Assembly (NCBI GenBank): GCA_018381235.1
Contig: JAGZSF010000007.1
Coordinates: forward strand, 40,384-104,383
Source: Collinsella sp.
GTDB taxonomy: Bacteria; Actinomycetota; Coriobacteriia; Coriobacteriales; Coriobacteriaceae
Direction: 5' to 3'
DNA length: 64,000 nucleotides
In this document: positions 1-7,433 of the stretch, in pieces
How positions within the stretch are numbered: position 1 is the first letter of the stretch
How the letters are laid out: each line of letters starts with the position of its first letter
Notes under the pieces: generated by a model
What the model saw: the letters and a program-made list of their open reading frames with translations, nothing else
Databases searched by the model: none
Told to the model about the DNA's origin: nothing
Position numbers and translations under genes: made by a program

Positions 1-177
1 CAGGGCGTCAAGATGATGACCGTCGACGACAACGACCGCATCTGCGCCGTGGCCCGCATGACGACCGCCAAAGAGAAGCCCGAGGGCGAAGCCATAGAAA
101 ACGGCTCCGCCCCCGAAGAAACCCCTGTCGATCTAGGCGACGGCAACGACATGCCGGAAGATCTCCTTGACGAGTAA
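1..177 (+). CDS. gyrA: DNA gyrase subunit A, C-terminal end (partial)
   Basis: The window opens inside an ORF that reads 58 codons to a TAA. The start QGVKMMTVDDND fits the last blade of the GyrA C-terminal beta-pinwheel, where a Q-G-V-(K/I) pattern precedes an acidic tail. The last ~35 residues are rich in Glu and Asp, as in the GyrA tails of high-GC Gram-positives. GyrA is the DNA-cutting and strand-passing subunit of gyrase, which introduces negative supercoils. A terminator hairpin follows, then tRNA-Ile and tRNA-Ala, the same order as in Mycobacterium tuberculosis (gyrA-ileT-alaT), which supports the call. Only the 3' end is visible. Confidence 0.85.
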   Translation, partial: QGVKMMTVDDNDRICAVARMTTAKEKPEGEAIENGSAPEETPVDLGDGNDMPEDLLDE

Positions 178-217
178 GAGGCCCTAACTGTTAGAAAATA
201 TCAGACCCCATATATCG

Positions 218-250
218 GCGGTCGGCGCACTGCGCGCCGACCGCTTTTTT
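218..250 (+). terminator. Rho-independent terminator after gyrA
   Basis: A perfect 10-bp GC stem (GCGGTCGGCG / CGCCGACCGC) is followed by six T residues, 40 nt after the gyrA stop. Confidence 0.85.
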
Positions 251-266
251 GAAAATTGAACCCCGC

Positions 267-403
267 GTCGGCCCCGGCTGCCCGACGGCATGCGAAGTCG
301 ATCGCGAGTTCCGCACGAGCCGGAGAGCACTTAATGTGCTCTCCGTGCGAGCAGGACTGTCCGAGCAGGCGACTTCGCATGCCGCCGGGCAGCCGGGGCC
401 GAC
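267..403. repeat. Giant nested inverted repeat (hairpin element, family G copy 1)
   Basis: 34-nt arms at 267-300 and 370-403 are complementary with a single mismatch. An inner stem (GGAGAGCAC / GTGCTCTCC, 322-344) sits at the centre. A further matching pair lies outside (CTTTTTTGAAAAT at 244-256 with its complement at 415-427), so pairing can extend over about 184 nt. The apical part at 341-362 (CTCCG.TGC.AGCAG.) resembles the loop motif of the hairpins at 22073-22163 and 29519-29606. The element lies between the gyrA terminator and the tRNA-Ile promoter. No reading frame in it looks real. Confidence 0.75.
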
Positions 404-430
404 ACCCCTCAAAGATTTTCAAAAAAGTTG

Positions 431-460
431 TTGACGCGCGCGTAACGACTCGTCTAATAT
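431..460 (+). promoter_or_regulatory. Promoter of the tRNA-Ile/Ala/Ile cluster
   Basis: TTGACG at 431-436 and TAATAT at 455-460 are 18 nt apart. The -10 ends 14 nt before the first tRNA, a good sigma-70-type match. Confidence 0.6.
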
Positions 461-474
461 ATCCCTTGCGCGAT

Positions 475-551
475 GGACCTGTAGCTCAGTTGGTTAGAGC
501 GTCCGGCTGATAACCGGGAGGTCACAAGTTCGAATCTTGTCAGGTCCACCA
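475..551 (+). tRNA. tRNA-Ile (GAT), copy 1
   Basis: A 77-nt cloverleaf with a 7-bp acceptor stem GGACCTG/CAGGTCC, anticodon GAT in CTGATAA, T-loop TTCGAAT and encoded CCA. It is identical along its whole length to the copy at 699-775. Confidence 0.97.
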
Positions 552-562
552 CTTTCTTTCGC

Positions 563-607
563 AATAAACACCCCAGCGAGAGCCGAGTCGCCGCTGGGGT
601 GTTTATT
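563..607 (+). terminator. Long hairpin between tRNA-Ile and tRNA-Ala
   Basis: Perfect 16-bp arms (AATAAACACCCCAGCG at 563-578 and its complement at 592-607) with a 13-nt loop. The 3' arm ends in TTTATT rather than a clean T run. It could attenuate or terminate after the first tRNA, or act as a processing hairpin. Confidence 0.6.
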
Positions 608-618
608 ACTGTCTCCGT

Positions 619-694
619 GGGGGTTTAGCTCAGCTGGGAGAGCGCGGGCTTTGCAAGCCTGAGGTCAGGGGTTCGATCCCCCTAACCTCCACCA
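619..694 (+). tRNA. tRNA-Ala (TGC)
   Basis: A 76-nt cloverleaf with acceptor GGGGGTT/AACCTCC (one G-U pair), anticodon TGC in TTTGCAA, T-loop TTCGATC and encoded CCA. Its 3' end is only 4 nt from the next tRNA. Confidence 0.97.
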
Positions 695-698
695 TGAT

Positions 699-775
699 GG
701 ACCTGTAGCTCAGTTGGTTAGAGCGTCCGGCTGATAACCGGGAGGTCACAAGTTCGAATCTTGTCAGGTCCACCA
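699..775 (+). tRNA. tRNA-Ile (GAT), copy 2
   Basis: Identical over 77 nt to the tRNA at 475-551 and again ends in encoded CCA. No rRNA gene accompanies the Ile/Ala genes, so this is not a ribosomal spacer. Confidence 0.97.
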
Positions 776-787
776 TCAAAACTGTGA

Positions 788-819
788 AGAGCCCTGAGGC
801 GTTGCCTCGGGGCTTTTTT
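788..819 (+). terminator. Terminator after the tRNA cluster
   Basis: GCCCTGAGGC at 791-800 pairs with GCCTCGGGGC at 804-813 (one G-U), followed by TTTTTT. Confidence 0.85.
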
Positions 820-934
820 CTTGTCTGCGATAAATCTCATTTTGGTTTTGTGTGCTGTGCGAAAGATTGGGTAGTATAGCTATTCAATGCGGCAACCCTG
901 CCGCGTGTTAACCGCTACGTACCGGAGGTGTTCC

Positions 935-1435
935 ATGGTTCGTGTCGACATAGAGACCATCGTCATGGCCGCCGGTCCCGTGCCATCGCTTATCGTGCTT
1001 CGCGAGCGCTGCAGTAAATCGGACTCGCCCGCGCCGTTGCGTTCCCTTTCCATTCAGACTGGTTCGTTTGAGGCTGCTGCCATTAGCCGTGGCATCGATA
1101 GTGGCCGCGCCGAGCGCCCGATTACCCATGACCTGCTGCTCGATACTGTTAGCGCCCTGGGCGCCAAGCTCGAGCGCATCGAGATCGTTCGCGCCGAGCC
1201 GCCGGTGTTCTACGCGACGATCGTTGTGCTGGTCGATGGCGACGAGCGCAAGATCGACGCCCGCCCCAGTGATGCCATTGCCCTTGCCGTGCGCAGCAAT
1301 GCTCCCATGTTTGTGGAGGATGACATCATGAATCGCTTGGGCACTGTTTCTACCCATGCCGAGGAAGTTGACGACGAGCAGGAGTTCGAGAAGTTCGACG
1401 AGTTCGTCCATACGCTCTCCCCCGATGATTTCTAA
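935..1435 (+). CDS. Bifunctional nuclease family protein (DUF151)
   Basis: 166 residues. The central part (YATIVVLVDGDERKIDARPS followed by DAIALAVRSNAPMFV) is the core of the DUF151 / bifunctional nuclease family. Members from plants show RNase and DNase activity in vitro; the bacterial role is poorly known. The ATG at 935 is chosen because GGAGGT lies 7 nt upstream and the homologous region starts here; an in-frame ATG 16 codons earlier has no ribosome site. An acidic tail (EEVDDEQEFEKFDEF) ends the protein. A small membrane protein gene starts directly after the stop, so the two are probably co-transcribed. The family call is firm, the activity is not shown. Confidence 0.85.
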   Translation: MVRVDIETIVMAAGPVPSLIVLRERCSKSDSPAPLRSLSIQTGSFEAAAISRGIDSGRAERPITHDLLLDTVSALGAKLERIEIVRAEPPVFYATIVVLVDGDERKIDARPSDAIALAVRSNAPMFVEDDIMNRLGTVSTHAEEVDDEQEFEKFDEFVHTLSPDDF

Positions 1436-1825
1436 ATGCGGGGCGGCCAGGTTGCGGAGCGTTCGCTGATGGCCGGCGGCATGTCTGCCGAGGCGGCGGC
1501 TATCGCGCGTGAAGCCCAGATGCGCTCGGAGGCATCCGAGGCGGCTCGCATTGCCTATGTGACGCAGGCCCGCACGCTTCGTGAACGCCGCGGCTCGTTT
1601 ATCAAGATGGTTGTCATCTCCGTCCTTGTCGCGGCAATCTGCTCGCGCCTTCGTGGTACAGTTGGTGCGCTTGGGTTTTCGATCTCTACGGGCCTGGTGA
1701 TCTGGGGTGTGGTCGACGCGGTAATGCTGACTAGTCAGATCAAGGTGCTCGACAAGCGCGCGATGGATATGATGCGCGCCCGCGACGCTGCCGCCAAGAT
1801 CGCCGCCGAGGCACAGGAACTGTAA
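1436..1825 (+). CDS. Small membrane protein of unknown function
   Basis: 129 residues, not recognised. A charged Ala/Glu/Arg-rich N-terminal half, probably helical, precedes two hydrophobic segments at about residues 56-74 and 78-100. The C-terminal tail is again charged and Ala-rich. The first ATG follows the upstream stop directly but has no clear Shine-Dalgarno; ATG 1469, 12 codons later, has GGAG about 10 nt upstream and may be the true start. Tight spacing to the DUF151 gene suggests one transcript. It could be a two-helix membrane protein with cytoplasmic ends. Confidence 0.6.
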   Translation: MRGGQVAERSLMAGGMSAEAAAIAREAQMRSEASEAARIAYVTQARTLRERRGSFIKMVVISVLVAAICSRLRGTVGALGFSISTGLVIWGVVDAVMLTSQIKVLDKRAMDMMRARDAAAKIAAEAQEL

Positions 1826-1855
1826 CGACGCCGGACTCGATGGGAAGGTCTAAAG

Positions 1856-2305
1856 ATGGCACAGGATATGCAGGACGCCGGTAACGTCTCCGCCGAGCTC
1901 GACGCCATGGTGTGCGATCTGATCGGCGCCTTCTTGGACGACCTGGCCGCGGGCGAGAACCCGGGCGTGGTCGTGGCAATCGAGGACGCTGCTTCCAACC
2001 GATATCTGGCGGCGCTCGACGAGGACGGCGAAGAGGCGTGCCTGGAGGCGGCCACCAACTTTATCTCCGAGCACAAGATGGGCCTTAAGGACGAGGGCCT
2101 GGGCCGCATCGCCCGTTACGCCATCGGCTACACCGGTTGTGTCGAGATCGATGGCGGCTACCATGACGCCCTGCTCGTGAGCTTCTTCGAAACCACGCTC
2201 GAGAGCGGCTTTTCGGCATACGTACTGTACGAGGGTGTGGGCGCCGGCGATGGTTTTATGTGGAGCGACCCTGAACCTGCAGGTGAGGAAACCCCTCTAA
2301 TCTAA
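1856..2305 (+). CDS. Hypothetical acidic cytoplasmic protein
   Basis: 149 residues, strongly acidic, with no signal peptide or membrane segment. It has the pattern of a small alpha/beta protein: a helical start, a strand pair around PGVVVAIEDAASNRYLAALD, helices, then a strand-rich end (DALLVSFFETTLESGFSAYV). No family is recognised. AAGGTC lies shortly before the ATG. It starts 30 nt after the previous gene and may belong to the same transcript. Codon use matches its neighbours. Confidence 0.6.
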   Translation: MAQDMQDAGNVSAELDAMVCDLIGAFLDDLAAGENPGVVVAIEDAASNRYLAALDEDGEEACLEAATNFISEHKMGLKDEGLGRIARYAIGYTGCVEIDGGYHDALLVSFFETTLESGFSAYVLYEGVGAGDGFMWSDPEPAGEETPLI

Positions 2306-2422
2306 AATCGCTAAAATAAACGAGTTTTCGGTAAAAGGCTCAATATTCCCGCTGAGCGTTGTGTTGCTGGGCGGGTCGCATACGCGTGCCGGTTGTATAT
2401 AGATAGAAGATAGGGGAACTAC

Positions 2423-4261
2423 ATGCGCGTAGACAATCTGAGGAACATCGCCATCATCGCTCACGTCGACCACGGCAAGACGACGATGGTCGACAAGCTC
2501 CTGCGTGCCACGGACGCCTTCCGTGCCAACCAGCAGGTCGAGGACCGCGTCCTGGATTCTAACGACCAGGAGCGCGAGCGCGGCATTACGATTCTCGCCA
2601 AGAACATCTCTATCGAGTACAAGGACGTTAAGATCAACGTCATCGACACTCCGGGCCACGCCGACTTTGGCGGCGAGGTCGAGCGCGTGCTGCGTATGGC
2701 CGACGGCGCCCTGCTGCTGGTCGACGCCTTTGAGGGCCCCATGCCCCAGACCCGCTTCGTGCTGCGTCACGCTATCGACACCGGCCTCAAGATCATGATC
2801 GTCATCAACAAGATTGACCGTCCGGGTGCTAACCCCGAGAAGGCCTACAACGACTGCCTGGACCTTATGGCCGACCTGGGCGCCACCGACGACCAGCTTG
2901 AGTTCGCCATGGAGCACGTGGTCTACGCCAGCGCTATGAATGGCTTTGCCCGCCTTGATCCCAACGACGGCAACATGGACATGTATCCGCTGCTCGATAT
3001 GATCATCGACGACATGCCCGCGCCCGAGGTTGACGAGAACGCCCCGCTGGCCATGCAGTGCGTGACCATCGACCACTCCAACTTCGTTGGTCGTATCGGC
3101 ATCGGCCGCGTGTACTCCGGCACCATCCACCAGGGCGACCAGATCCTGGTTGTCAAGAACGACGGCTCCAGCGCTACCGCCACCGTCAAGCAGCTCTTTA
3201 CCTTCGACTACCTGGGCCGCACCGAGTGCCAGGAAGTCGGCGCCGGCGACATCGCCGCTGTCGTGGGCATCGACCGCACCGATATCGGCGATGTCTACAC
3301 CGATCCCGAGAACCCCGTCGAGCTCGAGCCCATCGAGATCGACCCGCCGACCCTGTCCATCGTCTTCGAGGCTTCGACCTCCCCGCTCGTCGGCCGCGAC
3401 GGCGACATCGTGGGCGCCCGTCAGCTCAAGGAGCGCCTGTTCAACGAGGCCGAGAACAACGTGACCATGAAGATCGAGGAGCTCGAGGACAAGAGCGGCG
3501 TCGAGGTCTCGGGCCGCGGCATCCTGCACCTGTCCGTCCTGATGGAGTCCATGCGCCGCGAGGGCTTTGAGTTCCAGGTCGGCCGTCCCCGCGTCCTGTT
3601 TAAGAAGGACGAGAACGGCAACAAGATGGAGCCTGTCGAGCAGGCCGTCGTCGAGTGCCCGGACGAGTACTCGGGCAAGGTCGTTGAGGTCTTCGGTACC
3701 TCCGGCGGCATCATGACGAGTATGGACACCTCGGGCATCGTGACGCACCTCGAGTTTAAGATCCCGACCCGCGGCATCATGGGTCTTAAGAACCGCATCA
3801 TGAATGTCACCCACGGCGAGGGCGTGTTCTACCACACCTTCCTGGAGTATGGTCCCTACGCCGGCGAGATCGGCAACCGTCAGAACGGCGCCATGATCTC
3901 CATGACCACCGAGAAGGCCGTTGCCTACGCTCTGGGTACGCTGCAGGAGCGCGGCCAGCTGTTTGTTGAGCCGGGCACCGAGTGCTACGAGGGCATGATC
4001 GTGGGCGAGCGCAGCAAGGCTGGCGACATGGTCGTCAACATCGCCCGTACCAAGAACCTGGGCAACCAGCGTTCCTCGACCTCCGATATCTCCGTCCAGC
4101 TGGTGCCGCCCCGCACCTTCTCGCTGGAGGAGGCGCTGGAGTACATCGCCGACGACGAGCTGGTCGAGATCACTCCCAAGAACATCCGCCTACGCAAGCG
4201 TCTGCTCAACGCCACCGACCGCAAGAAGGCTGCCGTCCGCGCCGGCCAGGTCAACAAATAA
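2423..4261 (+). CDS. typA: Translational GTPase TypA/BipA
   Basis: 612 residues, the usual family length. G1 AHVDHGKTT (about 13-21), effector region RGITI, G3 DTPGHADFGGE and G4 NKID are intact at the N-terminus. A beta-barrel domain II follows, then EF-G-like domains III and V and the C-terminal domain characteristic of TypA (FSLEEALEYIADDELVEITP). TypA binds the 70S ribosome at the EF-G site and helps large-subunit assembly and growth under stress such as cold. A GGGG-containing ribosome site precedes the ATG. The gene stands alone, with 117 nt upstream containing A/T-rich promoter-like sequence and a terminator behind it. Confidence 0.97.
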   Translation: MRVDNLRNIAIIAHVDHGKTTMVDKLLRATDAFRANQQVEDRVLDSNDQERERGITILAKNISIEYKDVKINVIDTPGHADFGGEVERVLRMADGALLLVDAFEGPMPQTRFVLRHAIDTGLKIMIVINKIDRPGANPEKAYNDCLDLMADLGATDDQLEFAMEHVVYASAMNGFARLDPNDGNMDMYPLLDMIIDDMPAPEVDENAPLAMQCVTIDHSNFVGRIGIGRVYSGTIHQGDQILVVKNDGSSATATVKQLFTFDYLGRTECQEVGAGDIAAVVGIDRTDIGDVYTDPENPVELEPIEIDPPTLSIVFEASTSPLVGRDGDIVGARQLKERLFNEAENNVTMKIEELEDKSGVEVSGRGILHLSVLMESMRREGFEFQVGRPRVLFKKDENGNKMEPVEQAVVECPDEYSGKVVEVFGTSGGIMTSMDTSGIVTHLEFKIPTRGIMGLKNRIMNVTHGEGVFYHTFLEYGPYAGEIGNRQNGAMISMTTEKAVAYALGTLQERGQLFVEPGTECYEGMIVGERSKAGDMVVNIARTKNLGNQRSSTSDISVQLVPPRTFSLEEALEYIADDELVEITPKNIRLRKRLLNATDRKKAAVRAGQVNK

Positions 4262-4290
4262 GCGCTGGGCTTTATAGCGTCTAACAAGAA

Positions 4291-4324
4291 AGGGCGTCGA
4301 CCGCGATGGTCGGCGCCCTTTTTG
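4291..4324 (+). terminator. Terminator after typA
   Basis: AGGGCGTCGACC pairs with GGTCGGCGCCCT (nearly perfect 12-bp stem, 5-nt loop), followed by TTTTT. Confidence 0.85.
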
Positions 4325-4350
4325 GTTCAGGGGGCAGGTTCGTTTGCGCC

Positions 4351-4379
4351 GCCACAAAGGTGCTTGGCATCTTTGTGGC
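4351..4379. repeat. Short palindrome GCCACAAAG...CTTTGTGGC
   Basis: 9-bp perfect arms around an 11-nt loop, just before the 3' end of the minus-strand gene. The CCACAAAGG arm reappears in the palindrome at 43440-43466, so it may belong to the same dispersed family. Confidence 0.5.
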
Positions 4380-4388
4380 AGTTAGCTG

Positions 4389-5534
4389 CTAAGCGGTGGG
4401 GAGTCCCGGCGTGTTAGTCGGCTGCTGCGGCTTGAGACGGGCGTTGCGCCAGATGATCTGGATGATGTAGCCGAGCATAAAGACAAAGGCCACACCGCTG
4501 ATGAAGCCGCCTACGAGGGGAAGCCCTGTGAGGGCGCCTGCGGCGATGCCACCCACGGCTGCCATGGCGTAGCGGTTTTGGCTGTGTCCGACCATGCGGG
4601 CGATCGCGCACCCCGCAAAGGCGTTCGACACCAATGCGATGCCGATAACGCCGCACATGAGGGCTCCGGCAAGCGATAGACCAGCGATGGAGATAATCAG
4701 CAGTAGGACGGCGGGGACGATAGCAATCGTGCCCAGAAGACCGCTCACCCACAGGGGCGTGGGGCGCTGGTGGAGCATGCCGGCGGCGCTGGCGGTCGCG
4801 CGCGGAAAGACGAGCTCGAGTAGCAGGGCGACAAAGCAGGTGGAAAGCGCCGCGGCGACGGTGCCGCCGATGACATCGTTAACGGTGGAAGTATCCTCGT
4901 TTTCGGTGCGGTCGATCTTGAGCGCGCCGACCTCGGCTCCCGCGGCGCGCTCGGGGTCCTCGGAGACGTGCGCGTTCACGGTGCCGGTGATGTGGGCGTT
5001 CTTGCCCAGGATGAGCTTGTCGGCCCAAACCTCGACATCGCCATCGACGGTGCCATCGATGGTTACCGTGTCGCCCGCAAGCGCTGCCGACCTGGCGGAG
5101 CCGCGCAGGGCAACCGTCTCGCCCATCGCATAGAAACAGTTGGCGGTGCTGTCGGAATTGAGCACGACATGCTGGCCAGCGACGGTCACGCTGCCATCAA
5201 CCGTGGTCTTGGCAATGTCGATGGTGCGTGCCGCCAGACGGACGGCGCCGCCCACTGTGCAGTCACGGATCGAGAGGGTATCGCCCGCGGCGATGATATC
5301 GCGGTCGATGGACACATCATCCAAGTTGAGGGCCTGACCTGCCCAGTACAGGTCACCTTCGACGCCGGACGGATTGGCGTCATTGTCGGTCGCAAGTACG
5401 TTTCCTGCGGTGTCCGTGCCGGCGAACGACGCCGTGGGAAGCACGGTGATCGCCAGCGCGATGAGCGCGAATAGGATGGTGATGCGGCCCCATGCTTTAC
5501 GGCGCTGGGTCAACGGGAGTTGATTGCAGGGCAT
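4389..5534 (-). CDS. Secreted/membrane protein with bactofilin-like repeats and C-terminal membrane domain
   Basis: 381 residues from the ATG at 5534, which has AAGGA seven bases upstream; an in-frame start 16 codons earlier is less likely. A signal-like hydrophobic stretch is at about 16-38. Residues ~65-190 form short repeated strands with the pattern [hydrophobic]-x-G-[D/T/S]-V (DGSVTVAGQ, DGTVDGDVEVWADKLILG), typical of bactofilin or polymer-forming beta-helix domains. After a polar linker four to five hydrophobic segments (about 215-365) form a membrane domain rich in Gly and Ala. This domain pair is known among uncharacterised 'polymer-forming cytoskeletal' proteins. Function unknown; a surface or envelope scaffold is an inference. 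It stands alone, with an inverted gene on each side. Confidence 0.65.
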   Translation of the reverse strand: MPCNQLPLTQRRKAWGRITILFALIALAITVLPTASFAGTDTAGNVLATDNDANPSGVEGDLYWAGQALNLDDVSIDRDIIAAGDTLSIRDCTVGGAVRLAARTIDIAKTTVDGSVTVAGQHVVLNSDSTANCFYAMGETVALRGSARSAALAGDTVTIDGTVDGDVEVWADKLILGKNAHITGTVNAHVSEDPERAAGAEVGALKIDRTENEDTSTVNDVIGGTVAAALSTCFVALLLELVFPRATASAAGMLHQRPTPLWVSGLLGTIAIVPAVLLLIISIAGLSLAGALMCGVIGIALVSNAFAGCAIARMVGHSQNRYAMAAVGGIAAGALTGLPLVGGFISGVAFVFMLGYIIQIIWRNARLKPQQPTNTPGLPTA

Positions 5535-5640
5535 AGTGAATCCTTCGTTAGATACTCGGCATATACCTAACAGGGTACCCAACGCGTGGGCGCTCTAAAA
5601 GAACCTCTCGGTTGCATTTCGAAGGATGAGCCCGCGCTGC

Positions 5641-6330
5641 CTACTTTTTGCGATGCAAAAAGCGCGCGATGTCTTCTTCGGTGGGGCTTTTGATGTCAAA
5701 GCGCAGCGAGAGCCAGCGCAGACCCATGGTCACGACAACGCATACGATCAGCGCGGCGACATTGCTCATGATGCCGCTCATAACGAGACACACGTAGCTT
5801 GTCGATCCGGCGATGGCCGCGATGGCATAAAAGTTAGTGCGTTGGAAAATGCCCGGAACCACGCCCATAAAGCCGTCGCGCAGCATGCCGCCACCTACTG
5901 CGGTGAAGAAGCCCATCATGATGCAAACGACGGGCGCAAAACCGTAGACCAGTGCCTTGTCTGCGCCGGTTGCCGCATAGATGCCGACCGAGATGATGTC
6001 GAGCAAGGGGATGAGTTTTTCGGGCTTGTCGACGATTGCCGGGAAAATGTAGATGATGGCTGCCGTGGCGATGGAGAGCGGCAGCGCCATTGGCTGGTTG
6101 AGGATGTAGACGTTGCCCACCTGCAGCGTCATGTCGCGCAAGAGACCGCCGCCCAGACCGCAGACCACCGCGAGCGCGACCGCGCCCACCAGGTCGAGCT
6201 TGTGCTCGCGCGCAACCAACACACCCGAGATCGATGCAGCGACAACAGCGAACATCTCGAGCCAAAACGGAATAGCGACCATGGCATCCGAGGCATGTGA
6301 GGTAATGGTTATGGCGGCGACGACGGGCAA
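5641..6330 (-). CDS. TRIC-family cation channel protein (UPF0126)
   Basis: 229 residues with about seven hydrophobic segments. The two-fold repeat of the family is visible: GLGGGLLRD in the first half and AVGGGMLRD in the second. In eukaryotic and archaeal TRIC proteins these glycine-rich turns break helices around the potassium-conducting pore. Bacterial members (YadS/YicG type) were long annotated as UPF0126; some have been linked to glycine uptake, so the substrate here is open. The tail is basic and cytoplasmic (RFLHRKK). Monocistronic on the minus strand. Confidence 0.85.
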   Translation of the reverse strand: MPVVAAITITSHASDAMVAIPFWLEMFAVVAASISGVLVAREHKLDLVGAVALAVVCGLGGGLLRDMTLQVGNVYILNQPMALPLSIATAAIIYIFPAIVDKPEKLIPLLDIISVGIYAATGADKALVYGFAPVVCIMMGFFTAVGGGMLRDGFMGVVPGIFQRTNFYAIAAIAGSTSYVCLVMSGIMSNVAALIVCVVVTMGLRWLSLRFDIKSPTEEDIARFLHRKK

Positions 6331-6610
6331 GATGGGGTCCTTTGGGTTGTGGGTTTAGACAATGCCCGTACATAGTACATGGTTGGCGGGCGTGGCGACC
6401 CTATTGCTCGGTAAACGGTCGGGACCGGGTATGGTCATAGGTTCCATGTTTGGGGATCCGGGTTGATGCCGAACGCGATGGGGGCGTGGCTGAATAGGAG
6501 GGATGTCCAAATTTTGAGTGGAGCTCAAAATTTATCCGGTCGGCTTGCGCCGACCGCGCTGCGCTAAAAACGCGCCACTGGCGCGTTTTCTTTACGCTTT
6601 GCGCCCTGGC

Positions 6611-6635
6611 GGGTTCGAATCCCTCCTCCTCCGCC
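6611..6635 (+). pseudogene. Inverted fragment of a tRNA-Ser 3' end (possible att remnant)
   Basis: 25 nt from GGGTTCGAATCC to CTCCGCC are identical to the T-arm and acceptor 3' strand of the tRNA-Ser at 6700-6790 but lie on the opposite strand, 65 nt away. The rest of a cloverleaf is missing upstream. Integrases of phages and islands often use tRNA 3' ends, so this may be an old attachment site or a decayed tRNA copy. Confidence 0.6.
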
Positions 6636-6661
6636 GTATCTGTTTGTAAGGGACTCAAAAG

Positions 6662-6688
6662 AAAAAAGCTCCCGTTGCTGGGAGCTTT
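6662..6688 (-). terminator. Terminator after tRNA-Ser (CGA)
   Basis: Perfect arms AAAGCTCCC/GGGAGCTTT; on the minus strand the stem ends in six T residues, 12 nt beyond the tRNA CCA. Confidence 0.75.
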
Positions 6689-6699
6689 CTCAACCAAAA

Positions 6700-6790
6700 T
6701 GGCGGAGGAGGAGGGATTCGAACCCTCGTGACCTTATACAGGCCAAACGGTTTTCGAGACCGCCGCATTCAACCACTCTGCCACCCCTCC
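6700..6790 (-). tRNA. tRNA-Ser (CGA)
   Basis: A 91-nt class II tRNA on the minus strand with a 7-bp acceptor GGAGGGG/CTCCTCC (one G-U), anticodon CGA in TCTCGAAAA, long variable arm, T-loop TTCGAAT and encoded CCA. Confidence 0.95.
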
Positions 6791-6800
6791 GCGTGGGGTA

Positions 6801-6829
6801 AAAACAAAGCAGGCTCGAAGGCCTGCTTT
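6801..6829 (-). terminator. Terminator between the two tRNA-Ser genes
   Basis: Perfect AAAGCAGGC/GCCTGCTTT arms around six bases, followed on the minus strand by TTTGTTTTT. It ends the tRNA-Ser(GGA) transcript. Confidence 0.7.
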
Positions 6830-6838
6830 GGAATTAAC

Positions 6839-6929
6839 TGGCGGAGAGTCAGGGATTTGAACCCTGGAGACGCTTTTGACGCCTACACGATTTCCAATCG
6901 TGCTCCTTCGGCCACTCGGACAACTCTCC
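6839..6929 (-). tRNA. tRNA-Ser (GGA)
   Basis: A 91-nt class II tRNA on the minus strand with a perfect 7-bp acceptor GGAGAGT/ACTCTCC, anticodon GGA in TTGGAAA, long variable arm, T-loop TTCAAAT and encoded CCA. Confidence 0.95.
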
Positions 6930-7433
6930 GTTAAATGCGAAAGTCAGTATACACGAGGAATCGCAAAGTGCAAACAGAAAAGTTGGCATTTTTTAAAACG
7001 CTTGGCCGCGTTTGGCGTTGCAGCAGGGTTTGAGATGCCAAAAAACGGCTTCCGACCAGCGTAGTTGATCAACTCAATTGTTCAAAAGGGGTATTTATAA
7101 GCGATTTGGCAATGAATTTAAAAATCTTTGGGTGGTGCTGTGGGCCACTGGTATGCATTTTGCGACCACAACCATGCGCCCGTTGACCTGCGACTTGGCT
7201 CAGCTTGTCCTCACGGCACCGTATCTTGTCCACAGATCCGTCAAGCTTTTGGTCAGCATTTGGTTGGAATGCGCATGAAACACCGTGCGAGTATGGGCAT
7301 ATGTGGAGGTCATGAGGTTGTAGCTGCATATTCTTGCAGCCTAGGAGGTTGAAAGATATTATTACCAAGTCTTTTCCTGCTTCAGGCGCACCTTCACGAC
7401 CTGAAGCCACATTTGCCCAGAGGAGGTGACAAT
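6930..7433 (+). other. Long A/T-richer leader upstream of rpsF
   Basis: About 500 nt without a convincing gene. It must hold the divergent promoters of tRNA-Ser and the rpsF operon. Two hairpins lie close to rpsF: GCTGCA/TGCAGC at 7324-7340 and GCTTCAGG/CCTGAAGC at 7379-7407, the second ending 26 nt before the rpsF ATG. Leaders that bind the S6:S18 complex are known before rpsF in many bacteria; this hairpin is in the right place, but I cannot confirm the consensus. Confidence 0.5.

Larger units (their letters stand above)
6331..6699. other. Gene-free stretch with three stacked hairpins
   Basis: No convincing gene. Three hairpins follow each other at 6509-6533 (AAATTTTGAG arms), 6537-6556 (CGGTCGGC arms) and 6567-6589 (AAAACGCGCC arms, ending in TTTT). 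An inverted piece of tRNA-Ser lies at 6611-6635 and the tRNA terminator at 6662-6688. The stretch looks like a remnant junction of inserted or deleted DNA beside a tRNA gene. Confidence 0.5.

Noticed and set aside
475..775. rRNA operon spacer (Ile-Ala tRNAs)
   Set aside because: No 16S, 23S or 5S sequence on either side; the genes follow gyrA.
887..934. Upstream start for the DUF151 gene
   Set aside because: No Shine-Dalgarno and no family homology before residue 17; ATG 935 has GGAGGT.
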